64,000 nucleotides of DNA, taken from assembly GCF_014204495.1 (NCBI RefSeq), contig NZ_JACHLN010000001.1, forward strand, positions 1,302,001 to 1,366,000. Reading direction: 5' to 3'. The position numbers were made by a program, and so were the translations under genes. This DNA is from Sphingomonas kyeonggiensis (GTDB lineage: Bacteria > Pseudomonadota > Alphaproteobacteria > Sphingomonadales > Sphingomonadaceae). Position 1 is the first letter of the stretch. Every line of letters starts with the position of its first letter. Positions 38,658 through 48,082 of the stretch are shown here, one piece after another. Below the pieces are notes generated by a model. That model made no database searches, was not told the DNA's origin, and saw nothing but the letters and a program-made list of their open reading frames with translations.

Positions 38658-39920
38658 ATGCGAACGGAAACGGGATCCGCTCCGGCTTCCAGCGCGCTTG
38701 GCGCGAAGTTCCTCCGCACCCGGGCGCTCAGCGAAGCGCTGGTCCGGCCGCTCTCCGATGCCGATGCCACGATCCAGTCGATGGACGATGCCTCGCCGGC
38801 CAAATGGCACCTCGCACACACGACCTGGTTCTTCGAGACCTTCGTATTGCGCGATCATGTGCCGGGCTATGCGCTGCACGACGATCGCTGGCCGTTCCTG
38901 TTCAACAGCTATTACGAAGCCGAGGGCCAGCGCCACGCCCGCCCGCGTCGCGGCATGCTCTCGCGCCCCAGCCTCGACGAGGTGCTCGCGTACCGCGCAT
39001 ATGTCGATGCCGCGCTGGCCGATGTGCTCCCCGATCTGCCGCCGGCGGCGCAGGCGCTGGTCCTGCTCGGCTGCAATCACGAAGAGCAGCACCAGGAGCT
39101 GCTGCTGACCGACATCCTCCACCATTTCTCGGTCAACCCGCTCGAGCCCGCCGTCTGGCAGGGCGCGCCCAAGGTGCCGGTGGCGATGCCGGGCCCGGTC
39201 GGCTGGATCGAGGGACGGGCCGGCCTCGTGCAGGTGGGTGTACCAAGCGATTCAACATTTTCGTTCGATTGCGAGGGGCCGCGGCACCAGGCGCTGCTCA
39301 CCCCGCATGCGATTGCGGACCGCACCGTCACCAATGGCGAATGGGCGGCGTTCATCGCCGATGGCGGCTATCGCGACCCGCGCCACTGGCTGTCGGACGG
39401 CTGGGCCTGGGTGAAGTCGGAAGGCATCGAAGCCCCGCTCTACTGGCGGCGCGACGGCGATGTCTGGACGCGCTTCGGGCTCGACGGCCGCCGCCCGGTC
39501 GATCCCGCCGCGCCGGTCACCCATGTCAGCTTCTTCGAGGCCGATGCCTATGCCAGCTGGGCCGGCGCGCGCCTGCCGAGCGAGTTCGAATGGGAAGCGG
39601 CGGCATCCGCCTTCGATCCCGCGAGCGGTAACCAGCTCGATGCCGCCGGCCCGGTTGAGCCGCGCCCGTCCACCGGCGGTCCGGCTTTCTTCGGCGATGT
39701 CTGGGAATGGACCGGCAGCGCCTTCCGCCCCTATCCCGGCTTCCGTCCGGTCGAGGGCGCGGTCGGCGAGTATAATGGCAAGTTCATGAGCGGGCAGTTC
39801 GTGCTGCGCGGTTCCTCCTGCGCCACCCCGCGCGGCCATTCGCGCGCCAGCTACCGCAACTTCTTCTACCCCCATCAGCGCTGGCAGTTCACCGGCGTGC
39901 GCCTCGCAAAGGATCTGTGA
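38658..39920 (+). CDS. egtB: Ergothioneine biosynthesis protein EgtB (iron sulfoxide synthase)
   Basis: EgtB joins hercynine to a thiol donor with O2, the C-S bond step of ergothioneine synthesis. The 420-residue protein has an N-terminal DinB-like iron domain with HLAHTTWFFETF and the downstream HEEQHQELL metal motif. A C-terminal formylglycine-generating-enzyme-like domain follows (ATPRGHSRASYRNFFYPHQR). It is coupled to egtD. No egtA, egtC or egtE is in the window, so cysteine is the likely donor only if those genes are truly absent from the genome. Confidence 0.95.
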   Translation: MRTETGSAPASSALGAKFLRTRALSEALVRPLSDADATIQSMDDASPAKWHLAHTTWFFETFVLRDHVPGYALHDDRWPFLFNSYYEAEGQRHARPRRGMLSRPSLDEVLAYRAYVDAALADVLPDLPPAAQALVLLGCNHEEQHQELLLTDILHHFSVNPLEPAVWQGAPKVPVAMPGPVGWIEGRAGLVQVGVPSDSTFSFDCEGPRHQALLTPHAIADRTVTNGEWAAFIADGGYRDPRHWLSDGWAWVKSEGIEAPLYWRRDGDVWTRFGLDGRRPVDPAAPVTHVSFFEADAYASWAGARLPSEFEWEAAASAFDPASGNQLDAAGPVEPRPSTGGPAFFGDVWEWTGSAFRPYPGFRPVEGAVGEYNGKFMSGQFVLRGSSCATPRGHSRASYRNFFYPHQRWQFTGVRLAKDL

Positions 39921-40897
39921 TGCTCAAGCAGGAACTCGAAGACGGCCAGGCCAGCCTGGCCGATCCGCATTTCCGCGCCGATGTGCTGAGCGGCCTGGAA
40001 GCGCGGCCGCGGGCGATCCCGGCGCGCTGGTTCTATGATCGCCGGGGCTCCGAACTGTTCGAGGAGATCACCCGGCTTCCCGAATATTATCCCACCCGTA
40101 CCGAGACCGAGCTGCTCCGCCAGACCGGCCCCGAGCTCGGCGCATTGGCGGCGCGCGGCGCGGCGGTGGTCGAGTTCGGCTCGGGCTCCTCGGTGAAGAC
40201 GCCGTTGCTGCTGCGGGCGATCGATCCCGCCGCCTATGTGCCGATCGACATTTCGGGCGATTTCCTCCGCCAGTCCGCCGCCGAGCTGGGCCAGGCCTTT
40301 CCGGGCCTGCCGGTCTATCCGGTCGAGGCCAATTTCCTCCGCCCCGTGCCGCTGCCCGAGCAGGTGACGGGCATGCCCAAGCTCGGCTTCTTCCCCGGCT
40401 CGACGATCGGCAACATGCAGGCCTGGCACGCGGTCAACCTGCTGCGGGCGATGCGCGAATGGCTGGGCGACGGCGCGCGGCTGCTGATCGGGATGGACCG
40501 GGTCAAGTCGCCCGATGTGCTGGTGCCCGCCTATGACGATGCCCAGGGCATCACCGCGGCGTTCAACCTGAACCTGCTTGAGCGGATCAACCGCGAGCTG
40601 GACGGGACGATCCCGGTCGAGGCCTTCCGGCACGTCGCGCTGTGGAACGACGATGCCGCGCGGATCGAGATGCATCTCGAAGCGGTGCGCGACATGGCGT
40701 TCACTGTCGAGGGCCGGCCGTTCGAGATGGCGGCGGGCGAGACGATCCACACCGAGAACAGCCACAAATATGGCCGCAACGGCGCCCGCATGCTGCTGCG
40801 TGCCGGCGGCTGGACCCCGATCCGGGAATGGACGGACGACAATGACTGGTTCGCGCTGATCCTCTGCGAAGCCCAGCCGCTGCGGGTGGCGCCGTGA
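39920..40897 (+). CDS. egtD: L-histidine N(alpha)-methyltransferase EgtD
   Basis: EgtD trimethylates histidine to hercynine with three SAM molecules. The 325-residue protein has FYDRRGSELFEEITRLPEYYPTR, the SAM motif VVEFGSGSSVKTPLLLRA and GFFPGSTIGNM, all typical of the DUF2260/EgtD family. The C-terminal region HTENSHKYG is also conserved. ATG 39920 overlaps the egtB stop (TGATG); GTG 39917 is an alternative. A hairpin follows at 40932. Confidence 0.96.
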   Translation: MLKQELEDGQASLADPHFRADVLSGLEARPRAIPARWFYDRRGSELFEEITRLPEYYPTRTETELLRQTGPELGALAARGAAVVEFGSGSSVKTPLLLRAIDPAAYVPIDISGDFLRQSAAELGQAFPGLPVYPVEANFLRPVPLPEQVTGMPKLGFFPGSTIGNMQAWHAVNLLRAMREWLGDGARLLIGMDRVKSPDVLVPAYDDAQGITAAFNLNLLERINRELDGTIPVEAFRHVALWNDDAARIEMHLEAVRDMAFTVEGRPFEMAAGETIHTENSHKYGRNGARMLLRAGGWTPIREWTDDNDWFALILCEAQPLRVAP

Positions 40898-40931
40898 TTG
40901 GAACGGGCACTGCGTGGCGAGGCTCCGTGTT

Positions 40932-40951
40932 CCCCGGCGAGAGCCGGGGAG
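40932..40951. repeat. CCCCGGC-type hairpin between egtD and the convergent gene
   Basis: TCCCCGGC, loop GAGA, GCCGGGGA. An 8-bp perfect stem lies between the egtD stop (40897) and the stop of the convergent transporter gene (40977); probably a bidirectional end. Confidence 0.6.
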
Positions 40952-40976
40952 CGGAAATGGCTGAGTGCCTAAGTCT

Positions 40977-41654
40977 TCAATTCAGCGCCCGGCGCCGGTC
41001 CAGGCTGCGGCCGAACGCGACGAACAGGTAGATCGCCGCCGGCACCAGCACGATGCTCAGCACCACCTTGCTCAGCATCTGGCCGACCAGCAGCTCGCCG
41101 ATCGGGAACACGCCGTAGAAGGCGACGGTGATGAAGATCAGCGTGTCGGCGATCTGGCTCAGCACCGATGCGATCGCGGCGCGCAGCCAGAGCAGCTTGC
41201 CGCCGCCGCTCTTGAGCGCGGAGAAGATGGTGACGTTGAGGATCTGCGAGATGCCATAGGCGATGATGCCGCCCAGCCAGATGCGCGGAGTGCCGCTCAT
41301 CATCATCTCGAAGGCGTGCAGCCGGTCGGGCTCCATGCTCGGCGAGGCGGGGAGTGCCAGCACCAGCATCGAGAGCAGTACGGAAGTGACCAGCGGGACG
41401 AAGCCGATCAGCACGAGGCGACGGGCGGTATCCGGCCCGTGCAGCTCGGCGACGGCGCTCGAGACCGAGACGAGCAGCAGGAAGGCGAAGATGCCGGCTT
41501 CCACCGCGAGCGGGCCGACGCCCACCCAGTTGCCGATCTGCGAGATCGGACCGAGCGAGACCTGCTTGTTGCCCAGCACGCCGGCAATGCAGACCATGCC
41601 GCCATAGAAGATCGACAGGAAGAAGAGCGAACGCGGGATGCGAATGGTGTCCAT
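40977..41654 (-). CDS. Queuosine precursor transporter (YhhQ/VUT family)
   Basis: A 225-residue inner-membrane protein with about six hydrophobic segments. It has the family landmarks NKQVSLG near residue 29, SAVAELHGPDTAR and the central GGIIAYGISQILNV and SQIADTLIFITVAFYG helices. YhhQ imports preQ0 or preQ1 for queuosine synthesis. The window also carries gluQ, which acts on queuosine in tRNA-Asp. The start at 41654 lacks a good Shine-Dalgarno; the 5' leader contains strong inverted repeats. Confidence 0.92.
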   Translation of the reverse strand: MDTIRIPRSLFFLSIFYGGMVCIAGVLGNKQVSLGPISQIGNWVGVGPLAVEAGIFAFLLLVSVSSAVAELHGPDTARRLVLIGFVPLVTSVLLSMLVLALPASPSMEPDRLHAFEMMMSGTPRIWLGGIIAYGISQILNVTIFSALKSGGGKLLWLRAAIASVLSQIADTLIFITVAFYGVFPIGELLVGQMLSKVVLSIVLVPAAIYLFVAFGRSLDRRRALN

Positions 41655-42129
41655 GGGCGGACGCTAGCGAGAAATGCCCGCGCCGCAAGCCCCGGGGCCT
41701 TGCCTTGGTGGGGAAGCGCAAGGCCCGGCTGATCGGCCCCGGGCTTTCAATGTAGGGAATGTTCCTGCACTGTTCCCGGGTTGCGGCCCTTCGGGGCCGC
41801 GCCGCTCTTTGAACCGTCGATACGCCGACATTCGCTGCGAAGTTCCGGCGCCGAATCAATGCCCTGGCTATGGGCTGAGGTCATGGTCCGCCAACTTCCG
41901 CGCGCGCTGGCGTCTGGATGCAACCATCGACTCCGCGGGATTCTGGCCGCTTTCCGTCGGTTTCCATATCGTTTGGCGCGGCCCCGCGGGGGCCTCCCCC
42001 CGCAACCTGTGCCAATTTCGGCGTATGGATGTGTCCGCTTCTGCGGGGAATGGAGCGGCTGGGCTCTGGCCATGCCGCCACGAGCGTGTATGGTTGGAGG
42101 CTTGGGCGTTCGCCTGGGGGAATAAGCAG
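41655..42129. other. 475-base intergenic region with strong inverted repeats
   Basis: No convincing gene is seen. The region holds the divergent upstream sequences of the YhhQ-type gene (minus) and nupC (plus). Inverted repeats are GGGCCTTGC at 41695-41703 with GCAAGGCCC at 41718-41726, and GCGGCCC at 41783-41789 with GGGCCGC at 41794-41800 around a TTCG tetraloop. No known riboswitch pattern was recognised. Confidence 0.6.
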
Positions 42130-43425
42130 TTGAATCAGTTTCCGATCGGCATCTTCGGCGTGGTCGCGATCCTCGGGATCGCTTTCCTGTTCTCGTCGAA
42201 CAAGCGCGCGATCAATCTGCGCGTGGTCGGCGCGGCCTTCGTCCTCCAGGCGGGCATCGCGGCGCTGGTGCTGCGGACCAGCTGGGGCCAGGCGGCGCTG
42301 CACGGCCTGTCGAACGGCGTCTCGGCGCTGCTCGGCTATGCCGGCGCCGGCACCAGCTTCCTGTTCGGCCCGCTCGCCAAGCCCGAGCTGGGCGGCCAGA
42401 GCTTCGCGATCGCCGCACTGCCGGTGATCATCTTCTTCGCGGCTCTGGTGTCGATCCTCTACCATCTGGGCGTGATGCAGTTCGTCGTCCGCTGGATCGG
42501 CGGCGCGATCGAGAAGGTGGTCGGTACCACCAAGGTCGAGTCCCTGTGCGCCGCCGCGAACATCTTCGTCGGCCAGAGCGAATCGCCGCTGGTGATCCGC
42601 CCCTATCTGGCGCGGCTCACCCCGTCGCAGCTGTTCGCGGTGATGAGCGTCGGCATGGCGGGCGTCGCCGGCACGATCCTGGCCGCCTATGCCAGCCTGC
42701 TTGGGCCGGCCTCGCTGCCCTATCTGCTCGCCGCGTCGTTCATGGCGGCCCCGGGCGGCCTGCTGATGGCCAAGATCATCATGCCCGACGAGCCGGTGAA
42801 GGCGGGCGAGCTTCCGCTCGGCGACGATGCCGAGGACGCGGCGATCAAGGTCGCCGAGCATGACATCGAGGAAGAGCGCGCCGCCAACATCATCATGGCC
42901 GCCGCCTCGGGTGCCTCGACCGGCGTGAAGATCGCCGTCGCGGTCGGTGCGATGGTGCTGGCCTTTGTCGCGCTGGTCGCGCTGGCCAATGGCCTGCTCG
43001 CCGGCGCCGGCAACTGGATCTACGACCTGACCGGCCATGCCGCCTGGGCGGGCTTCCTCCAGAATCTCAGCTTCCAGAAGATCATCGGCACGATCTTCGC
43101 TCCGGTCATGTACCTGCTCGGCATCTCCTGGCACGAGGCGACCGCGGCGGGTGGCCTGTTCGGCACCAAGGTGGTGCTCAACGAGTTCGTCGCTTTTATC
43201 GACCTGGGTGGGATGACCGATCTGGCGCCGCGCACCCGCGCGATCATCACCTTCGCACTGTGCGGCTTCGCCAATTTCAGCTCGATCGCGATCCAGATGG
43301 CCGCCACCGGCAGCCTGGCGCCCAACCAGCGGCCGATGATCGCCAAGCTCGGCATCCGCGCGCTGCTCGCGGGCAGCCTCGCCAATCTGATGAGCGCGGC
43401 GCTGGCGGGCCTGCTGCTGCCCTGA
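42130..43425 (+). CDS. nupC: Concentrative nucleoside transporter (NupC/CNT family)
   Basis: A cation-coupled nucleoside importer of 431 residues with many hydrophobic segments. CNT motifs are present: LCAAANIFVGQSESPLVIRP in the first hairpin repeat, GTILAAYASLL, and near the end ALCGFANFSSIAIQM. The start is TTG 42130 with a G-run (42116-42120) about nine bases before; it places the protein at the usual LNQFPIGIFG N-terminus. Longer in-frame extensions upstream have no family match. A hairpin follows the stop. Confidence 0.93.
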   Translation: MNQFPIGIFGVVAILGIAFLFSSNKRAINLRVVGAAFVLQAGIAALVLRTSWGQAALHGLSNGVSALLGYAGAGTSFLFGPLAKPELGGQSFAIAALPVIIFFAALVSILYHLGVMQFVVRWIGGAIEKVVGTTKVESLCAAANIFVGQSESPLVIRPYLARLTPSQLFAVMSVGMAGVAGTILAAYASLLGPASLPYLLAASFMAAPGGLLMAKIIMPDEPVKAGELPLGDDAEDAAIKVAEHDIEEERAANIIMAAASGASTGVKIAVAVGAMVLAFVALVALANGLLAGAGNWIYDLTGHAAWAGFLQNLSFQKIIGTIFAPVMYLLGISWHEATAAGGLFGTKVVLNEFVAFIDLGGMTDLAPRTRAIITFALCGFANFSSIAIQMAATGSLAPNQRPMIAKLGIRALLAGSLANLMSAALAGLLLP

Positions 43426-43435
43426 TCCCTTGCGG

Positions 43436-43468
43436 GGTGCCGGCGTTAACCTTTTGGATACCGGCACC
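43436..43468. terminator. Possible terminator after nupC
   Basis: GGTGCCGG (43436-43443) pairs perfectly with CCGGCACC (43461-43468) around a 17-base loop, 10 bases past the nupC stop. There is no T-run, so this is a weak call. Confidence 0.4.
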
Positions 43469-43646
43469 TCGTAAAATTACGTATATTCGCAGGCACAACG
43501 CTGCGCCGGGGGCGCGCTGTACCTGCCAAGAACAACCGACATCGGATGGAGAGCGGGTCGCGCGCCATCGAACGTACGCGCCGTGGATGCTCCGCGGCCT
43601 GGCGTCGGATGTGCGCTCTCCAGCACCTCAGTATCTGGAGTAAAGC

Positions 43647-44531
43647 GTGACCAATTTCATTGCCACCGGTCCGGATGCCCGTCCGCTCCGCATCCTGCGG
43701 CGACCGCCGCCCACACCCGGCGAGGAGGCGCTGGCGCGGGTTCGGGACTGCCTGGCACTGGCCTTTGAACCCGCCACCGCCGCCGGTCCGCATGCCCCGC
43801 GGCATTTACCACGCCTCGTTGCGACCACGAAACGTTCCAGACATCTGACGGAAGCATATTCTCCGCGGGTCACAACAATCACGCCGTCGGAGGCCGACAT
43901 CCGCACCGAAATCTCCTTCCAGCCCGAAGTGCCGACCATGGACCGCAGAACCGACGACCGTTCGAAAATCTCGGTCTATCGATCGGCGATGCTGCGATGG
44001 GATGGCTATGAGGCGCTGTGCCTGATCCGCAACATCTCGCCGGGTGGGCTGATGGGCAAGCTCCACACCAGCCTGCCGCCCGACGAGCCGGTGACGGTGG
44101 AAATCCGGTCGGGAAACCATATCGCGGGCCGCGTCGCCTGGTCGGCTGACGGCATGGTCGGCGTGCAGTTCGACGAGAAGATCGACGTGCTCGAGGTGCT
44201 GCATGCGCCGGTGCACGGCGAGTCAGGCCTCGTCCAGCGCATGCCGCGGCTGCACATCGCGTGCCCGGTGAGCCTGGTGGCCGAGGGCATGCGGGTGAGC
44301 GTCACCCTGATCGACGTGTCGCAGGGCGGAGTGAAGGTGGAAGCCGATTTCCTGCGCGAGGGCGACGAAGTCGTCGTCGGCGTGCATGGGCTTGAGGGCC
44401 GCCGCGGCATCGTGCGCTGGGCGCATGACGGTCGCGCGGGGATCGCCTTCCTTGCGGCGATCCCGTTCGACACGCTCGCCAAATGGGCACTCGACCGCCA
44501 GGCCGAGCTGGCGGAAGCCGGCGGCGCCTAG
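43647..44531 (+). CDS. Tandem PilZ-domain protein (putative c-di-GMP effector)
   Basis: The 294-residue cytoplasmic protein starts at GTG 43647, six bases after GGAG. The first 97 residues are basic and unstructured-looking. PilZ domain 1 (about 99-185) has the RRTDDR arginine motif and NISPGG. PilZ domain 2 (about 197-285) has DVSQGG, but its arginine motif reads QRMPR (R-x2-R rather than R-x3-R) and may be degenerate. A start at ATG 43938 (MDRRTDDR) would remove the extension. No motility gene is adjacent. Its 3' end overlaps the convergent gene by four bases. Confidence 0.82.
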   Translation: MTNFIATGPDARPLRILRRPPPTPGEEALARVRDCLALAFEPATAAGPHAPRHLPRLVATTKRSRHLTEAYSPRVTTITPSEADIRTEISFQPEVPTMDRRTDDRSKISVYRSAMLRWDGYEALCLIRNISPGGLMGKLHTSLPPDEPVTVEIRSGNHIAGRVAWSADGMVGVQFDEKIDVLEVLHAPVHGESGLVQRMPRLHIACPVSLVAEGMRVSVTLIDVSQGGVKVEADFLREGDEVVVGVHGLEGRRGIVRWAHDGRAGIAFLAAIPFDTLAKWALDRQAELAEAGGA

Positions 44532-45397
44532 CGCGTCGGCACCGGCTCCGCGCCCGAATAGTCATAGAAGCCGCGCCTGGTCTTGCGGCCATACCAGCCG
44601 GCTTCGACGTACTTCACCAGCAGCGGCGCCGGGCGGAACTTGGGATCGCCGGTGCCCTCGAACAGCACGCGGGTGATCTCGAGGCAGGTGTCGAGGCCGA
44701 TGAAGTCGGCCAGGGTGAACGGCCCCATCGGATGGTTGAGGCCGAGCTGGCAAGCGGCGTCGATATCGGGGATCGTGGCCACGCCTTCGCCCAGCGCGAA
44801 GCACGCCTCGTTGAGCATCGGCATCAGCACGCGATTGACGATGAAGCCCGGCGCGTCGTTCGCATGGACGATGCGCTTGCCGAGCGACTGGCCGAACTTC
44901 TCGACTGCGGCGACGGTGGCGTCCGAGGTGGCGAGGCCGCGGATCAGCTCGATCAGGCCCATCACCGGCACCGGATTGAAGAAGTGCACGCCCATGAAGC
45001 GCGCCGGATCGGGCGATGCCTGGGCGAGGCGGGTGATCGGGATCGACGAGGTGTTGCTCGCCAGGATCGCGTCGGCGCCGAGCACCTTGCCCACCGCCTC
45101 GAAGATCTGGCGCTTGATCGCTTCCCGCTCGGTCGCCGCCTCGATCACCAGGTCGCAGGGGGCGAAGGCATCGGTGCCACCGACACAGGTTATGTTCGCC
45201 AGCGCCGCCTCGGCATCGGCGGCGCTGATCTTTTCCTTCTCGACCGCGCGGGCAAGCTGCTTGGCGATTCCGGCCTTGCCCGCTTCGGCGCGCGCCTGAT
45301 CGACGTCCGAGAGCAGCACGGCATAGCCCGCCTGGGCCGAAACCTGCGCGATGCCCGCGCCCATCTGCCCTGCACCGATAACGCCAACCGTCTTCAT
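44528..45397 (-). CDS. 3-hydroxybutyryl-CoA dehydrogenase
   Basis: The 289-residue NAD(P)-dependent enzyme oxidises (S)-3-hydroxyacyl-CoA or reduces acetoacetyl-CoA. The Rossmann motif [15 protein letters not shown] is at the N-terminus. [10 protein letters not shown], the catalytic HFFNPVPVM histidine, and [19 protein letters not shown] are all conserved. It matches the PaaH/Hbd group. A lone gene here, facing an unrelated DUF1176 gene. Confidence 0.95.
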   Translation of the reverse strand: MKTVGVIGAGQMGAGIAQVSAQAGYAVLLSDVDQARAEAGKAGIAKQLARAVEKEKISAADAEAALANITCVGGTDAFAPCDLVIEAATEREAIKRQIFEAVGKVLGADAILASNTSSIPITRLAQASPDPARFMGVHFFNPVPVMGLIELIRGLATSDATVAAVEKFGQSLGKRIVHANDAPGFIVNRVLMPMLNEACFALGEGVATIPDIDAACQLGLNHPMGPFTLADFIGLDTCLEITRVLFEGTGDPKFRPAPLLVKYVEAGWYGRKTRRGFYDYSGAEPVPTR

Positions 45398-45456
45398 GCC
45401 GTCTCTCCTTTGGGCCGCTCCTATCGATTCGGAGTCGAATCGGCTAGGCTTGGCGC

Positions 45457-46446
45457 ATGCTGCTGCTCGCTCTCCTTCTTGCCGCCCCGGCCCCGCAAGA
45501 CGATCCCGAAAAGCTCTATGGCGACTGGGTGGTGGCCTGCGACAATCTGCATGGCTGCGAGATGACTTCGCTCCAGCCGGGCGACCAGCCGGTGCCCGAG
45601 GACGATTCGGCCTGGGACGCGAGCATGTCGGTCACTCGCGCTGCCGGCCCGGCCGGCGGTTTCACTGTCGAGGTCTGGGCCTCCGGCAAGCTGGGCGGCA
45701 AGGTCACGCTCAAGATCGACGATGCCGCGCTCGCCACTGCGCTCGCCAAGGATGAGAGCGTGACCTTCACCGGCGCCGACGCGGCCCGGATCGCCGCCGC
45801 CATGCCCAATGGCAAGGCACTGGTGGTGATGGGCGCAGACGGCAAGGTTGCCGCGCGCATCTCGCTTGCCGGCTCCGCTGCCTCCCTGCGGCATATCGAT
45901 GCCAATCAGGGCCGAGCCGGCACCGTGACCGCAGTGGTGGCCAGGGGCGCCAAGCCGGCCGGCATCGTGCCTGCTGCCCCGGTGGCCGAGCGGGTCGTGG
46001 GGATTCGCCCTGCGGGCACGCCGGCCGTCGTGACCAAGGCGATGCGCGCAGGCATGGAAAAGCAGAGCGAGTGCGGCGGGCTCTATGACGGCGCTGACAG
46101 CGTGCCCGAGGTCGAGACCTTCGCGCTGGGCGGCGGCAAGACGCTGGCGCTGCTGCCCTGCGGCGCGGGGGCCTATAATTTCAGCAGCATTGCCTTCATC
46201 GTCGCGAGCGGCAAGGCGGTGCGCGCCGTGTTCGACGGCAGCGACGGCATGCTGGTCAATGCCGGCTTCGGCAACGGCCGCCTCTCCAGCTACAACAAGG
46301 GGCGCGGCGTCGGGGATTGCGGCAATGCCGAAGTCTATGTGTGGGATGGACGGCGCTTCCGGCTGATCGAGGCACGCTCGATGGGCGAGTGCCGCGGCTC
46401 GACCAATTGGCTGATCACCTACCGTGCGACGGCGGTCTTCCGCTGA
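45457..46446 (+). CDS. DUF1176-family secreted protein
   Basis: A 329-residue protein with a short signal peptide ([16 protein letters not shown]). Two repeated halves are visible: an N-terminal [15 protein letters not shown] segment and a C-terminal domain with [15 protein letters not shown] and [13 protein letters not shown]. Paired cysteines (VACDN/HGCEM; GDCGN/GECRG) suggest periplasmic disulphides. DUF1176 has no known function. argB follows after 38 bases, with no sign of coupling. Confidence 0.9.
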   Translation: MLLLALLLAAPAPQDDPEKLYGDWVVACDNLHGCEMTSLQPGDQPVPEDDSAWDASMSVTRAAGPAGGFTVEVWASGKLGGKVTLKIDDAALATALAKDESVTFTGADAARIAAAMPNGKALVVMGADGKVAARISLAGSAASLRHIDANQGRAGTVTAVVARGAKPAGIVPAAPVAERVVGIRPAGTPAVVTKAMRAGMEKQSECGGLYDGADSVPEVETFALGGGKTLALLPCGAGAYNFSSIAFIVASGKAVRAVFDGSDGMLVNAGFGNGRLSSYNKGRGVGDCGNAEVYVWDGRRFRLIEARSMGECRGSTNWLITYRATAVFR

Positions 46447-46484
46447 AAGTTGCGGGCGCGTCCCACTGGCCCTATGGGGCCGGG

Positions 46485-47381
46485 ATGACCAACGCCCCCG
46501 ACCCCGCACTGCTTGCCAAGGCCGAAACGCTCACCGAGGCGCTGCCCTATCTGCAGCGCTATGCCGGCGCGACTTTCGTCGTGAAATATGGCGGCCACGC
46601 GATGGGTGATCCGGAGCTGCAGCGCGACTTTGCCGAGGACGTGGTGTTGCTCAAGGCGGTGGGTATCAACCCGATCGTCGTCCATGGCGGCGGCCCGCAG
46701 ATCGGCGCCATGCTCAAGCGCCTCGGTGTCGAATCGAACTTTGTCGGCGGCCTGCGCGTCACCGATGCCGAGACCGCGCGCATCGCGGAGATGGTCCTTG
46801 CCGGCTCGATCAACAAGGAAATCGTCAGCTGGATCGGCGCCGCGGGCGGCCGCGCCGTCGGCATCTCGGGCAAGGATGCCGGCCTGGTCACTGCCGAGAA
46901 GGTCACCGGCCGCGAGGCCGATCCGCTCCAGGGCATCGAGCGCCATGTCGACCTGGGTTTTGTCGGCGAGCCGACCGGCGTCAATCCGGCGATCCTGCAT
47001 TCGCTGGCGGCGCAGGGCTTCATCCCGGTGGTCGCGCCGATCGCGCTGGGCGCGGACGGTCACACCTACAACATCAATGCCGACACGATGGCCGGCGCGA
47101 TCGCCAGCGCCTGCGGTGCGTCGCGCTTCTTCCTGCTGACCGATGTCGCCGGCGTGCTCGACAAGCAGGGCGAACTGCTGACCGATCTCGATCCGGCACG
47201 CGTCGATGCGCTCAAGGCCGATGGCACGATCAAGGGCGGGATGATCCCGAAGGTCGAAACCTGCGTCAACGCGGTGAGGTCGGGCGTCGACGCGGCGGTG
47301 ATCCTGGACGGGCGCATTCCGCACGCGATGCTGCTCGAGATCTTCACCCGCCAGGGCGCGGGAACGCTGGTCCACGCCTGA
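46485..47381 (+). CDS. argB: Acetylglutamate kinase
   Basis: ArgB phosphorylates N-acetylglutamate with ATP, the second step of arginine synthesis. The 298-residue protein has the nucleotide lysine segment [28 protein letters not shown], and [15 protein letters not shown], all diagnostic. It carries the longer N-terminal helix seen in arginine-feedback-sensitive alphaproteobacterial enzymes. ATG 46485 gives [10 protein letters not shown]; longer extensions read into the DUF1176 gene. No other arg gene is nearby. Confidence 0.97.
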   Translation: MTNAPDPALLAKAETLTEALPYLQRYAGATFVVKYGGHAMGDPELQRDFAEDVVLLKAVGINPIVVHGGGPQIGAMLKRLGVESNFVGGLRVTDAETARIAEMVLAGSINKEIVSWIGAAGGRAVGISGKDAGLVTAEKVTGREADPLQGIERHVDLGFVGEPTGVNPAILHSLAAQGFIPVVAPIALGADGHTYNINADTMAGAIASACGASRFFLLTDVAGVLDKQGELLTDLDPARVDALKADGTIKGGMIPKVETCVNAVRSGVDAAVILDGRIPHAMLLEIFTRQGAGTLVHA

Positions 47382-47454
47382 TCCGGCAAGCGCCGGGGTT
47401 GTTGCGGGGCGCGGCCTTGCCTAAGTTCCCGCCCAACCATTCTCGGAGATCGCC

Positions 47455-47766
47455 TTGTCCTTTCTCATCATGCTCCTGCAGGTCGCGCAGTATCTGCTGT
47501 GGGTGCTCAGCTGGATCATCATCGTCCAGGCGATCCTGTCCTGGCTGATCGTGTTCAACGTGATCAACACCTACAACGACTTCGTCCGCTCGGTGTGGCA
47601 GACGCTCGAGGCGATCACCCGGCCGATCTATCGGCCGATCCGGCGGATCATGCCCGATTTCGGCGCGCTCGACCTGAGCCCGCTGGTCGCCCTGCTGCTG
47701 ATCATCATCCTCAAGGACTATGTGCTGAACTGGGCGATCGCCCAGCTCGCTCCGGCCGTCTACTGA
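47455..47766 (+). CDS. YggT-family membrane protein
   Basis: A 103-residue inner-membrane protein with two hydrophobic blocks (about 1-30 and 72-98) separated by the family segment RPIYRPIRRIMPDFGALDLSP. It starts at TTG 47455, six bases after GGAG. YggT proteins have been linked to osmotic tolerance and to division-site membrane roles. The YggU/DUF167 gene follows eight bases later, a classic pairing. Confidence 0.92.
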   Translation: MSFLIMLLQVAQYLLWVLSWIIIVQAILSWLIVFNVINTYNDFVRSVWQTLEAITRPIYRPIRRIMPDFGALDLSPLVALLLIIILKDYVLNWAIAQLAPAVY

Positions 47767-47773
47767 TCGGCCG

Positions 47774-48082
47774 GTGCCGGCCTGGCGGCGCATCGCGGAC
47801 GGGATCGAGATCGCGGTCCGCGTGACGCCGCGCGCCTCGCGCGACGCTTTCCTTGCCGGCACCGAGGAGCATTTCGCCGCGCGGCTTGCCGCGCCACCGG
47901 TGGAGGGCGCGGCCAATGCCGCGCTGGCGCCGCTGGTCGCCAAGGCGTTCGGCGTGGCCAGGCGGAACGTGACGCTGATCGCGGGCGATACCGCGCGGCT
48001 CAAGCGGCTTCGTGTCGAAGGCGATCCCAGGGCGCTGGAAGAAGTGGCGCAACGTCTCTATGGCGGGGCGCATGACGGCTGA
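47774..48082 (+). CDS. DUF167/YggU-family protein
   Basis: A 102-residue cytoplasmic protein starting at GTG 47774. It shows the DUF167 pattern [35 protein letters not shown] and [17 protein letters not shown]. Function is unknown. It overlaps folD by 11 bases, so yggT-yggU-folD is probably one operon. Confidence 0.92.
   Translation: MPAWRRIADGIEIAVRVTPRASRDAFLAGTEEHFAARLAAPPVEGAANAALAPLVAKAFGVARRNVTLIAGDTARLKRLRVEGDPRALEEVAQRLYGGAHDG

Noticed and set aside
41655..41760. A preQ1 riboswitch before the queuosine-precursor transporter
   Set aside because: The expected short H-type pseudoknot with an A-rich tail was not found; only G/C-rich inverted repeats are visible.
41674..42129. A 152-residue N-terminal extension of nupC
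   Set aside because: The extension has no hydrophobic or family pattern. The CNT family N-terminus starts at the TTG at 42130, which has a G-rich site before it.
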